Notes under the pieces: model-generated
What the model was told of the DNA's origin: nothing
Seen by the model: the letters and a program-made list of their open reading frames with translations, nothing else
The model's database searches: none
Program-made: the position numbers and the translations under genes
NCBI GenBank assembly: GCA_004352715.1
Contig: SCFE01000014.1
Span: 2,230,907-2,294,906 of the forward strand
From: Hofstenia miamia
Lineage: Eukaryota > Xenacoelomorpha > Acoela
DNA: 64,000 nucleotides
Direction: 5' to 3'
Shown: positions 37,456 to 48,555 of the stretch, one piece after another
Layout of the letters: every line of letters begins with the position of its first letter
Numbering within the stretch: position 1 is the stretch's first letter

Positions 37456-37838
37456 GACCGACTTTACATAAAAACTACGTCCGAATTTATTAAATTAAAA
37501 CATATTTGGGATGGGCATGTCTCAACCCAAAATTAAGTTTGAAAGTAGGCCTATGCTGTGTTTGTGCCTAATCCATCACCCTATTTACAACTCTGATTTA
37601 GCGATTTAGACAGTTGAATTGCTCATCGAGGGAGCAAAACAGCTGAAAACTCAAATATTTTTTTTGAAAATCACACTATAACCTTGATGATTCAAGAAAA
37701 TGTAAAAAATTTAAAGCGTTATCCAAATTTAAACAATATTGTTTAATACTTATTTTGAAATTCCTATTTGTTGGAAAGGATACTTTGTAACGTAAGGAAT
37801 CCATATCATCAAAGCTCACGCTACTAATACTATGGACG

Positions 37839-38022
37839 CAGGGACGGATCCAGGAATTTTCAAACGGGTGGGCGGTTTGATATAAATTTAACCTTAAAAT
37901 AGATTACTGTATTATAAGATGAGTTGATTAACAGCAAGGTTTAAAATTCATGATTTTTAGATTGGATTCAACACTGGCAGGCGAGGGGCGCAACTCCCGC
38001 CCACCCCCTAAATTCGTCCCAG
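37839..38022. mobile_element. hAT-type MITE with perfect 8-bp target duplication
   Basis: The left end is CAGGGACGGATCCAGGAATTT and the right end, inward, CTGGGACGAATTTAGGGGG, of the CAGGGRCGGATCCAG type known from hAT elements. The 8-mer tatggacg occurs exactly on both sides (37831-37838 and 38023-38030). Subterminal CCGCCCACCC/GGGTGGGCGG words form a further inverted pair. It is 184 bp and non-coding. Confidence 0.88.
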
Positions 38023-38791
38023 TATGGACGCATGACAATTGTTGTGAGTTAAAATGAATAGTCTTAAGTCAATTAAATTTAGTTAATTTGTAAAGTAATA
38101 TCGATATAAAGTGACATTGAACAATTATTGCAAACTACTGAAATAGATTTTTATCGAATGTCGCAAATGAATGTCTAAGTTTAGAGAACTCAAAAAAATT
38201 TATATGGCGAATTATTACAATGTACAGCAGCATAGATGAAGAACGCAAGGAATTTACATATCCATAGCAACTAAGAACAAAATTGTAGCTGACGAGTTTA
38301 TCTATTAATCGTTTGGTGCAAATATCATTGGCTTCATAAATTTTGGGTTATGTTCAAAACTGGGGTTTGATTTATAAAAAAATTGAGCATGTAAAGTAGG
38401 TGATCATGAAAATAAAAAAGGATTTACATCAAATTTTAATGAATCATTTTTGAAGCATTGTTTTCCGAACGTCTTGCCCAATTTTTGACTGTGCTTGTAA
38501 ATTTCTGTGATTTTACATACGTGATTTCAGGGTGAGAAAATGTTCTTTTTCCGAGAAAGACTTGATTTTTAGGAGAATATGTCTTAGATTGCGTTGCTAT
38601 TATTTTCCTAAATCAGCCCAGATGAAAACCTTCAAAGATAATCTGTTGAAAATTATATTTAAATAAGCAATTTTCAGCTGCTACTCCATATGGTTAAAAA
38701 CGTTTGCAAAAAACAAAATGTTCGTTGATCAGCTTTTACACCACAATTGCGCAAAAATCGGATGACCGATAACAGCTTATATATATATATG

Positions 38792-38827
<36 letters not shown>

Positions 38828-38965
38828 TATATTTGAATCATACGGTCAAATGTGAGTTTTTCTGTATTTTACAGTACTCAAAACACGTTTCATAATTATA
38901 ATAAGAGCTGCTTTAGGAATAAACCGTTTGCGGCATAAAACGGACGGTACTCAAAGAGAAGATAC

Positions 38966-39133
38966 CTTGCTTTGTTTGCTCTCCAAAGCGCGAACATCTG
39001 ATGGATTGGATTTATCGATGATGTCTGGAAACAATGCTGACACTTGATCCAACAAATCAGTTTCTCTTTTAATGAATTGGCCCGATTGTCGCCGCAATTC
39101 TTTCTCCAGGGAACGCACTTTGTTGGTGTACAT
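38966..39133 (-). CDS. orphan exon of an unidentified gene, coiled-coil-like
   Basis: A 56-codon minus-strand block is bounded by ttttgtttag before ATG (39134 upward) and a GTATCT donor at 38965. It starts MYTNKVRSLEKELRRQSGQF and ends ALESKQSK, with Leu/Lys/Glu spacing suggestive of a coiled coil. GC content is clearly higher than in the flanks. The ATG may be an internal methionine. No partner exon was identified. The nearest coding exon on the same strand is exonuclease exon 1 at 33.4 kb, also phase 0, so in-frame joining is possible but unsupported. I do not recognise the protein. Confidence 0.5.
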
Positions 39134-39276
39134 CTAAACAAAACCTCTTTGCTACAGAAAAATGCTTCACCTTAATAAAACAATAAAATTCATTTTGCCA
39201 GTATTGATTAGGTTTTGAATTACATGATTGAAATCTCAAGTAATTATTTTAATTCTAAAGAAAACTTGTTTGTCNG

Positions 39277-39277
<1 letters not shown>

Positions 39278-39333
<56 letters not shown>
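39278..39333. repeat. (TA)n microsatellite
   Basis: About 56 bases of alternating TA, with a single N at 39275. A similar tract with one interruption lies at about 38778-38824. Confidence 0.9.
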
Positions 39334-39337
<4 letters not shown>

Positions 39338-40126
39338 TGCTATGTGGCTATGATATGTATCAGAAAGATTTTTTGTTGCAAAAAGTATAATGATAATATG
39401 ATAATCACGCCAGCAGTGGTGACAATAGATGTTCAGACTACTATTTGAAACACTGTTTTAGAACAAAGATAAATTTTATTGAAAATGGCAGCCTAAGTGT
39501 AACTCTATAATTACTCCACAATGTAGTAAATAATTCAGCCGGAAGTCGACAAAATTAGAGTATATTGCACAAACATATTTACAATTTTAATAACTATAGC
39601 GTTTCACAACAACCCAATGTTATACAACAATTATTTCTGCAGAATTGAGGTTTCAGTACAATATAATTAAGAGAAATATCGATTCTAAGCCAACCTACAT
39701 ATTTGTTGATTCCTTTAAAATACCAACAATTCAAACAAAGTTAATTTACTCTCGGCGAAAAAATAAAAATTCATTTCTATACTGTTGTTCTAATTGTGTA
39801 AACTTAACGAAGTTAATTAATTGGAAATGTTAAGACGTCATTGCAATAAACACAGGATATTAAATACACTTAGAAAATATTGTGCGAAAGGCAAAATAAA
39901 TTATTTCAAACAACTTTTCAACATAAAAGCATGTTAAGTTTATAGTAAATGCACCACTGAGTGTATTTCAAATTAAACATTTTAATAATTTATAATTTAA
40001 AAATAGTTCAAATTTAAACTAGCATACATAATTCAACTAAAATAAAACGAGAGGTGCACTTTATCTAAAACGGATTGAAGATACAATGAAAAAGATAGAA
40101 TTTGATTCAATATAATGTGTTAGAAT
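39334..40126. other. AT-rich non-coding DNA
   Basis: No supported feature. Confidence 0.5.
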
Positions 40127-40504
40127 AAAAATGGATGCGGGCGCGGTGCAGTGCGGTTACTGAATTTCAAATGTCACGCGGGTTGCGGTGCGGTGCGGGT
40201 AGACATTTTTATTTTGTTGCATGTGTAATAATTAGATAATACAATATTAATTATACTACGAAATCTATACAATATATTTGACATCATTCACTTAAGTAAA
40301 CCAAATAATTAAAAATTCAATTGGGTAATTGACAATTTTTTGGCTTAATTACTTAAAATGACTGTATGTATGTGATATAGTTTTGTAATTGTAAGTTAAC
40401 ATTTATAAAATAGCGGGTGTGTTGCAGGTGCGGTGAATTTTTCTAACAGACATGCGGGTGCGGTGCTATGCGGTTACAAAATAGTACACCCGTGTCCATC
40501 TATA
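40127..40504. mobile_element. hAT-type MITE (GCGGTGCGG-rich) with perfect 8-bp target duplication
   Basis: The 8-mer gttagaat flanks both ends exactly (40119-40126 and 40505-40512). The left end reads AAAAATGGATGCGGG and the right, inward, TATAGATGGACACGGG. Both subterminal regions are dense in GCGGTGCGG-type words while the centre is AT-rich. It is 378 bp and non-coding. Confidence 0.75.
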
Positions 40505-42039
40505 GTTAGAATTGTTGGATGGGCTGAAAACCTAAGGCCCGGCCCATTATATCTGCATTGTCCCTCGAATTCAAAAAGGCAATTTAATATGAAACACTAC
40601 ACTATACCAGAAGAAATGATTCTGTATTGACAACGTAAATAAAGCATAACATTAAAGAGTTTTATATTTACGTGCATGTTCAAAACCCAAATAATTTGAG
40701 TAATAATTCTACCAAAAAACATGTATATCTACAATCTGAGCCCGTTTACATATATGAATAGCGAGTACACAGAACATGATAAAAAGTTCGATTTCATTAA
40801 TCGAGCCGGGTTGAATCTAGGTCTTCTGATGGATGACTAAGGAAACAATCGTTTTCGTTACATGGAATTGAGAATGATATCATGTCTTAGGCAACTTGCA
40901 CATAAGTGGAAATTACTGCCGATTTGCATACCAAAAAAGAAAAATTGTCGATTTGATTATCAAATAAATCATAAGATTAGTGTTTGTAATTTGACAGTTG
41001 CAACATTGCGATAAAAATTCCTTAATAATTGTAGTTGCTGGTTGCAATCCAATGAAAATCAAAGACGTACTATATTAGGCCTTTGGTCTGAGTTGTCAGC
41101 CTACCCGGTTTATAAGAGTCAGCTGTTCAGCCTACCCTGCCTGTTAGTGGAATAAAACAGAAGTTTGCTTCATTCAATTTTGATCTAATACCCAACAGAA
41201 AATTTTAAAACTGCGACTAACTAATATTTGGTAAAAAGAATGTCATGCTTGAATTTATGTTGTGAATGATTTCCCTTCAAATGAAAATTTATTGATTCCT
41301 TAATTTGTAAAATAGTTACGAAAACATTGAATAAATTTAAAATTTAAATTGACTTTTAATCACAATTTAAACCAATAATCAGTGGCTATCGATGTATACA
41401 AGACAACAGGAGAAAAATGGATATAAATGGTAGATATTGAAAAAAAATGGGTAGAAATATTTTAGTATGGATTAAAATTTAGCCTATTGAAAAAATACAA
41501 AGTAAGAAACATTAAACACTTTAAAAATGTCAATGACTTCAACATGTATAAATTGATGGCGTAGGTGCAATATTCAATTTTATTTCGATATAGCTTTGTA
41601 TAATTTTAGTGGAAATAAATTTCAAATAATGTACTTTTCATTTACTATAATACTATAAACTGGTGTAAACGTAAGCCAATTGGGCCTGACTTGAGAATGC
41701 GCCACCCTTTTCATGTTAAATTTAGTGTTAATTTTTAGTACATATTTTAAATACATAATTTAAATAAAACCACCAAATAATAAAAAACATGTTAAATTTA
41801 TGAAATCATGTGCGATTTAGAAGAAACTTTATTGACTAATTCATTTTATCCGTCTAAGCAAAGCGTTTTTCAAGAAGATTATTTAGCAATATATTATATC
41901 TATATATCTTAAATCGCATTCTAAAGCAATTAATTTTCTAATTGAGCTGCTTAAACTTACGGGTATAGATGTACACATATAAATAAATACCTCAAATAAT
42001 GACCTAAATGTTAACGAATATTTCTAAAAAATAGAGCTA
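40505..42039. other. AT-rich non-coding DNA
   Basis: No supported gene. A paired CAGCCTACCC word at about 41098-41150 suggests repeat debris. Confidence 0.5.
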
Positions 42040-42290
42040 AGTTGGATTGAGTGGGAAAAACCGAAACCTATTTCTAAAAAACGATGCAGTCTCACTTTGA
42101 AGCGAAATTTTGTTTTACTTGTAAACAACTAAACAAATTAATTTAGGTTTATGAAAATACACTTTAAAAAGATATTTTTGTGTTGAATAACGTTTTACTA
42201 ATACCAATAGTACTACGCAAAAAACTGAAAACGAAACCGAAACGCGATTTTGAGGGGTAAATAAACCGAAATCGAACTTCTTTTAGCATA
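42040..42290 (+). repeat. CCGAAACCG repeat family, copy C
   Basis: Contains AAAAACCGAAACC near the left end and GAAACCGAAACGCGATTT near the right. The internal stretch matches copy B around its TGAAAATA.ACTTTA block and the same terminal arrangement. The ends are eroded and no target duplication is seen. Confidence 0.5.
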
Positions 42291-42893
42291 AAGTTGACTA
42301 ATTTAACTTAAAATTTAATACGTCCCTTGCACAGTAGATCAGTGAATTACAGTTTTATACAAATTATTTTATTTATCTTTTTCGAACCCCTAGTTCTCCC
42401 TGATTATAGGGTTTGTAGCCACTGATTGTAAGGGCCTATTGCAGAAAAAACCTATTGCCCTAACTCTAGCTCGGCCGCACTATTATTAACTTTTAAAACC
42501 CCCGTCTTAAAATCAATGCTATTCATCATCAAACGTGGCAGGACTATAGCTAATATATGGCTGAAAACTAAAAGAACAAATAAATGATATTCTAATTCTC
42601 TAACGTCATAATGATTCGATGCCATCCTAATCTGAAGTTCTGGAGCGAATTCATCAATGAAGATAGCAATAAAAATACCAACCTTTTTAAGGACTAGAAA
42701 AATAATAAAAGTGTGATTATTATTTTTAAAAATTTGTTTTGCTAACAATATTTTAGTAAAAATCATAAAATATCAGGGGTAAACCTTTTTTTCAAATTAG
42801 AGATATAACATTAAATCACATTTTTATACAAGCAGTGATGATCATTTTAACTAATTGTAATTCCAAAATAAGAATTAAATTAAGAACCATAAT

Positions 42894-43279
42894 CACAACT
42901 GGACATGGGTGATATGATGTGACCCATAACCCCCGCAACCCATCAGTATCATGACCCATGACCCATTTGACCCACGACCCATATTTTTAAAGTCCTGAAC
43001 TGACACATCGTTTTAGGTGACACCTTGTTCGTAACTATATTTCACCTTGAAAAGATGCAACAATAAAACTTTTATTTAAAAAAGGTTGCTCTCGTATGCC
43101 CCCAGGACAATGCATGAAATGGCATTGCGCTAAGTGCTCTAAAATGACGTTCAATTTCAGAAAAGCTCGCAAAAATCAATATCGTAATGTTAGTAATGGT
43201 AATCATGGGTGATAGTGGCCCACAACCTATTCCAAAATTGCGGCTCATCATCTGACGCATTGAACCACTCCCAGCTCTG
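42894..43279. mobile_element. probable hAT-type MITE (GACCCAT-rich)
   Basis: The left end is CACAACTGG and the right end, inward, CAGAGCTGG, a hAT-like terminus. Flanking 8-mers accataat and gccatgtt match at only 5 of 8. The left subterminal region (42915-42990) is a cluster of TGACCCA/GACCCAT words. It is non-coding. Confidence 0.45.
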
Positions 43280-43980
43280 GCCATGTTGGAGAATTTGTGT
43301 TCAGAGAAAAACTCGAGAACGAAAAGAACAGGAAACCAGCGATAGACTACAGTTTAAAATAAAGTCATTCATTCACACAAACGATTAAACTAATTAACAT
43401 TCTAAAAGTTTTACGTTCATATTAATACGAACCAATCAAATTTAACTTCAAATTTATGAGAATAAGTTTGGAAAAATATTAGTCGTCGATAGTGGATTAC
43501 ATATATATAATTACTGATGAGTTTCTCAAACATTTTACTCAAATTATATTTTAAAGAGCGAATCATAATGAAATTTTAATTAAAAAATATCTATGAAAAT
43601 ATAATTTTGCCACCTTAAGACCTGCAATGACAGAAATTTTAATAAAATATTTAGAAGCGTATTTCAATCATATTTTAGATAAAATACATGCTAAGATAAG
43701 GAAGTGCTGCCACGGATATACAAAGGGGGGTATTTTATAGCTGAAGAGCATTGATGTACAATCCCAAAAATTGAAGCTTTAGAATAAAAAATATAGATGA
43801 TATCTCAAGTCTTTGTTCATGTATGAATGTATTCTTATACAGATTTACAGTTGAGCTCTATTAGAGAAAAAAGGCAATTATTGCATATAAAACACATCAT
43901 TTGCTTATAGTTTTGACAATTTCTATACATAAATTAAAAAATATTTTTGCATAAATTGGCACTAAAATAGTGTATTCTGA

Positions 43981-44190
43981 GGTTCCGAATTTTCGGGCGG
44001 GGGTAACGTAATACTCAATTAATCCTAATCTAATGTTCAAATTTGTACAAAATTATTAACATTGAACTTCAATTTTTAGTTTCTAAAAAAGAAAATCTTC
44101 AAATCAAAAAACGGGGTCCAAATGTTCGGAAAGATGGCGGGGGTTAAGGCAATTTAAAGCCAAATGAAGTGTTACGATAATTCGGGACCC
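43981..44190. repeat. short inverted-repeat element (GGGTCCCGAATT type)
   Basis: The left end is GGTTCCGAATTTTCG and the right end, inward, GGGTCCCGAATTATCG. The right flank is TA, while the left flank is eroded. Subterminal GGCGGGGGT words occur in both halves. It may be a Tc1/mariner-type MITE. Confidence 0.45.
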
Positions 44191-45651
44191 TATAGTACGA
44201 GCATTGGGAGCTAAATGCACACCTACCCCATTCAATTGCGTGATGGGTTGTAAAATTTGAACAAAATACTACTTTTCTATACATGCAAAAGTTACACAAA
44301 TGATGTATATTTTTATCGTGGATGACATCTTTTTGATTTTGTTAAAAAATCATCTAACGAATTGGGTCAATTTGTTGCATAATTGTAACTTAAAGTTCAA
44401 AGTTTTCTGATATGTTTTTGATGCAAAATGCAAATATGATAGAAACAATTATGTTTAAATTTAAATCAGTGAGAAACGAACAAAACTAGTTCAGAATATG
44501 TAACGAAAAGATTTCGTCATGGACAAATTTATCTTAAAATAAAGGCCATATGATATGTCAAAAATTTAAAAACAATTTTCATAACATAAAAGGAAAAATT
44601 TATCAATTTTTCCTTCAAATATCAAAATATTTATTGCATTGTATACAGCCTACAATTAAAACAGTTAGTGAAAACAAATTAAGAAATGTGCTGTTCTATA
44701 GGGAGTGAAATATAGACTTACAGAAGTACCGTAGGCAATTCTAATTATGTAAAGTTTTGCTTGGACCAAAACAAAGAATACTGTAGGCAATGAGGGCATC
44801 TATGTTCTCATTAAGGATATTACAAATTAAGGGTATACATGATGCGGTGATTGCTAACTTAATTTACTTCGCTAACCCTTTGATTCATTCTAGTCACTTT
44901 TCCCTCTCCTATAAAATTATCGGCTAGTAATTATTTAGATTGGTTCATAAAATGGAAATGCACACTTCAGAAGAAGCGATCGAATGTCTTTGGGGAAATC
45001 AAACAAATTATAATTTGTAAACGTCATCACAAGAAAACAACCAATACACTTCATTCACAACAGCAAAAAAATTTCCGATGCGCAATACGTTCTGGTTTAT
45101 AGACAAAAACGCCAATCAATATTGACAAGTCAAATAATACCACGTAGCTGAAGACTATAAATCAAGAACATCTAGATGTTCTTGCAATAAATAATATGCC
45201 ATATTGGCAGAGTTAAAAAACAGAATATTTAGAAAAGCGTTTTAAACATTTCGAATATGTATTTTTCAGAATTGTTTCATTCAAAAAATTTGATGGGGAT
45301 TTCTAAATGCGCCTTTCCAAATTTTCGACTTGATGAATTGTGATAAGAAATAAATGAAAAAATGGCAAATTAAACATTGAAGGTAGTCCTGACAAAACTA
45401 CTGTTTTAAACAATCTTTTTCCAGTAGATCTTCAAAAAACAATCTCAATGGATTGTTTACATCAATATATGATTTGATTAGAGCCACAATTGTCAAAAAT
45501 CGTATTTGGCCAAATATATTTATTCAACCTTAAATTGCCTATAATATTTTAAACGAAAAACCGTTTTTTTAAAACTTTCAGCCAAATTTCTCCAAGCCTA
45601 TAATGAAATTTAAAAATCGTTGATGTGGACACATTTATTGGTGAACGCCCC
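44191..45651. other. AT-rich non-coding DNA
   Basis: No supported feature up to the (TA)n tract at 45652-45675. Confidence 0.5.
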
Positions 45652-45675
45652 ATATATATATATATATATATATAT

Positions 45676-46675
45676 NNNNNNNNNNNNNNNNNNNNNNNNN
45701 NNNNNNNNNNNNNNNNNNNNNNNNNNNNNNNNNNNNNNNNNNNNNNNNNNNNNNNNNNNNNNNNNNNNNNNNNNNNNNNNNNNNNNNNNNNNNNNNNNNN
45801 NNNNNNNNNNNNNNNNNNNNNNNNNNNNNNNNNNNNNNNNNNNNNNNNNNNNNNNNNNNNNNNNNNNNNNNNNNNNNNNNNNNNNNNNNNNNNNNNNNNN
45901 NNNNNNNNNNNNNNNNNNNNNNNNNNNNNNNNNNNNNNNNNNNNNNNNNNNNNNNNNNNNNNNNNNNNNNNNNNNNNNNNNNNNNNNNNNNNNNNNNNNN
46001 NNNNNNNNNNNNNNNNNNNNNNNNNNNNNNNNNNNNNNNNNNNNNNNNNNNNNNNNNNNNNNNNNNNNNNNNNNNNNNNNNNNNNNNNNNNNNNNNNNNN
46101 NNNNNNNNNNNNNNNNNNNNNNNNNNNNNNNNNNNNNNNNNNNNNNNNNNNNNNNNNNNNNNNNNNNNNNNNNNNNNNNNNNNNNNNNNNNNNNNNNNNN
46201 NNNNNNNNNNNNNNNNNNNNNNNNNNNNNNNNNNNNNNNNNNNNNNNNNNNNNNNNNNNNNNNNNNNNNNNNNNNNNNNNNNNNNNNNNNNNNNNNNNNN
46301 NNNNNNNNNNNNNNNNNNNNNNNNNNNNNNNNNNNNNNNNNNNNNNNNNNNNNNNNNNNNNNNNNNNNNNNNNNNNNNNNNNNNNNNNNNNNNNNNNNNN
46401 NNNNNNNNNNNNNNNNNNNNNNNNNNNNNNNNNNNNNNNNNNNNNNNNNNNNNNNNNNNNNNNNNNNNNNNNNNNNNNNNNNNNNNNNNNNNNNNNNNNN
46501 NNNNNNNNNNNNNNNNNNNNNNNNNNNNNNNNNNNNNNNNNNNNNNNNNNNNNNNNNNNNNNNNNNNNNNNNNNNNNNNNNNNNNNNNNNNNNNNNNNNN
46601 NNNNNNNNNNNNNNNNNNNNNNNNNNNNNNNNNNNNNNNNNNNNNNNNNNNNNNNNNNNNNNNNNNNNNNNNNNN
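45676..46675. other. assembly gap of exactly 1000 N
   Basis: Left flank is (TA)n. Right flank is in the middle of a hAT transposase relic, whose C-terminal end is therefore lost in the gap. Confidence 0.9.
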
Positions 46676-47454
46676 AATTTCTTTCTGCGGTTGCGCTTGA
46701 CACAGGAATAGTTAACATTAATTTTAACAAACGAAATAAGTTTGGAAACGCCTCATGCAATACCTCCTTAAGTAAATTGTAAATTTGAAGTGGAGATTTG
46801 TTTTTTAGATCTACAGATGAATACATATTACAATGAGTTCATTTTTCAAACGAATGTAGTCAAATGTATCTGGAAATCTTTTTTGGAGTGAATTAAAATA
46901 CGATTGGGGAAAATTCTTTGAATATTTTTATGATTTGCGGTGTTGAAAAGTTCAAAGAATTCAAATTTGTGTAATCTTGAAAATCTACAATCTATTTGAA
47001 TAATTAGGGTGTCGAAAATTTCACAATGCAGCATTTTGAAATTTTGGATTTGCTCTTCAGCAGATAGCCGTGAACGTCTCTGTTGAATGAAACTATTAGC
47101 ATTAAAATAATTATCAAAATTCTGTCGTTCTTCTCGCAAAAAATTGTTGAATTCACTGATTTGAGTAATGCAGTAAGCAATATCATATTGCTTGCTTTGC
47201 AAAATCTGAAACAATATATTGGATCTGCCAAAAATTTTATCAAAAAGTTTAACTAGAAACTTAAATTTAAAATCGTCAAATATATGCAGAAATCCAGCTG
47301 CTTGATGGAGTGTTTCGCTGTCCCAGGATGTTGAACAATTCAAAATGGTTTCAAAACAGCCCTTGAAATCTTCATAGTGTCCTTCAAGGCACTTCAATAA
47401 TTTCGATCTCCTGTGACCAGAGAGGAAAAAGACATGTTTGAAGGCACATCCCAA
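46676..47454 (-). pseudogene. hAT transposase relic (zinc-finger MYM-type-like)
   Basis: The minus strand from 47454 encodes about 202 residues. It includes a short region ending NCSTSWDSETLHQAAGFLHIF, then LVKLFDKIFGRSNILFQILQ and SKQYDIAYCITQISEFNNFL. This is the helical insertion domain of the hAT transposases related to ZMYM1-like proteins (pattern ..IL..TN.Ls..LQ.k..Di..a...). After a stop at 46846-46848 and a frameshift, the dimerisation block continues as HEAFPNLFRLLKLMLTIPVS and SATAERN until the gap. The N-terminal and DDE parts upstream of 47454 are not recognisable. The copy at 53.4-55.2 kb is of the same broad group. Confidence 0.7.
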
Positions 47455-48555
47455 TTAAGGCTAGGCCGCCACAATGCACCTTTAGCTGTAAGAAATAGCT
47501 TGCCTAATAATTTTAGTTAATTAATTTCATTTATTACAGTATAGATATAGAAGAACGATTTTTGTGCATGAGTTATTGTTCTATATCAACTCAAATAAAC
47601 TAAAAATGATTTGGCGGGTAACTTGGATTGCGATTTACATTGAAATCAATAAGCATTAAACAATCCCGCGGTAAGATTTCCGCGGTCCTCTCGTAGTATT
47701 TTCGAATTTTGATTGGTTGTAGATTTTTATCAATTACGTTAACAACGTGTGATAAAGAAAGCGGCAGACAGTTGCGCTGACTGTTTCAGTTGTAATTGAG
47801 AAACATTGATTTTTATCAATACCAATTATCACAATTAAGGTAAAATCAAGCCAAATATTTCGTCGCAAATTTAACTAATAGGATATTGATTATTATTGCT
47901 CTTCATAATATTTAATCAATTATTACAAAACTCATATAATTCAATTGTTCAACAAAAAAAACTTACCCAAAATACAGTAGTTTACATCAATTTAAATGAC
48001 GAAAATGAACAGTAATTAGTTTAATGTTTAGAATTTAAGAAAAAAATAAATTTAAAAGAATTGGAAACTTATAAAATATGTTGTGTAAGCATAAATATTT
48101 TTTCTAAATTTGTTCAAATTAATTTCAATGGGCAAGCGGCGCTTACCTTGCTTACCCTGAATGCACGCCTCTGCTTCCAATCACCGAAGGCACTACGGGT
48201 AATTTTTTCAGACTCGTCAGACATAGCATACACGGTATCAATCGGCATTTGTGAGACAACAACTTCTCTGCTTTGGACTGCCTTATTACCCTTCTTTCAA
48301 ATGACATAATTGACACTTTGATAAGCAATATAAATTCAGATGCCAATAAATTAGTGATGTAAAACATTCCTTCTACCAGAACTATGAACCTGTGACAAAA
48401 CCGTAATTTTGAAATTCATGGCTATTCTGATAGCAATGGGTCTTGACCATCGTGATTCTATCAAGAGCTTCATGTCAACTCCTGCATCTGTACCACATTG
48501 CTTCACCCCATGGTATGGTCAATTGATGCTGAGGCAATGATTTCAAATCATTTTT
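47455..48555. other. AT-rich non-coding DNA
   Basis: No supported gene. A palindromic CCGCGG pair lies near 47667-47685. The 3' part (48300-48555) may belong to the piggyBac relic that follows, but its reading frames are too broken to tell. Confidence 0.4.

Noticed and set aside
42452-42766. 104-codon minus-strand frame with an acceptor-like ctag before VGIFIAIFIDEFAPELQ
   Set aside because: A partial exon look, but no domain recognised, hydrophobic low-complexity ends and no partner exon.
45620-46826. Long open frames spanning the N gaps (also at 12.9-13.9, 49.0-50.0 and 51.2-52.2 kb)
   Set aside because: They are open only because N bases contain no stop codons. Only the real sequence at their ends was considered.
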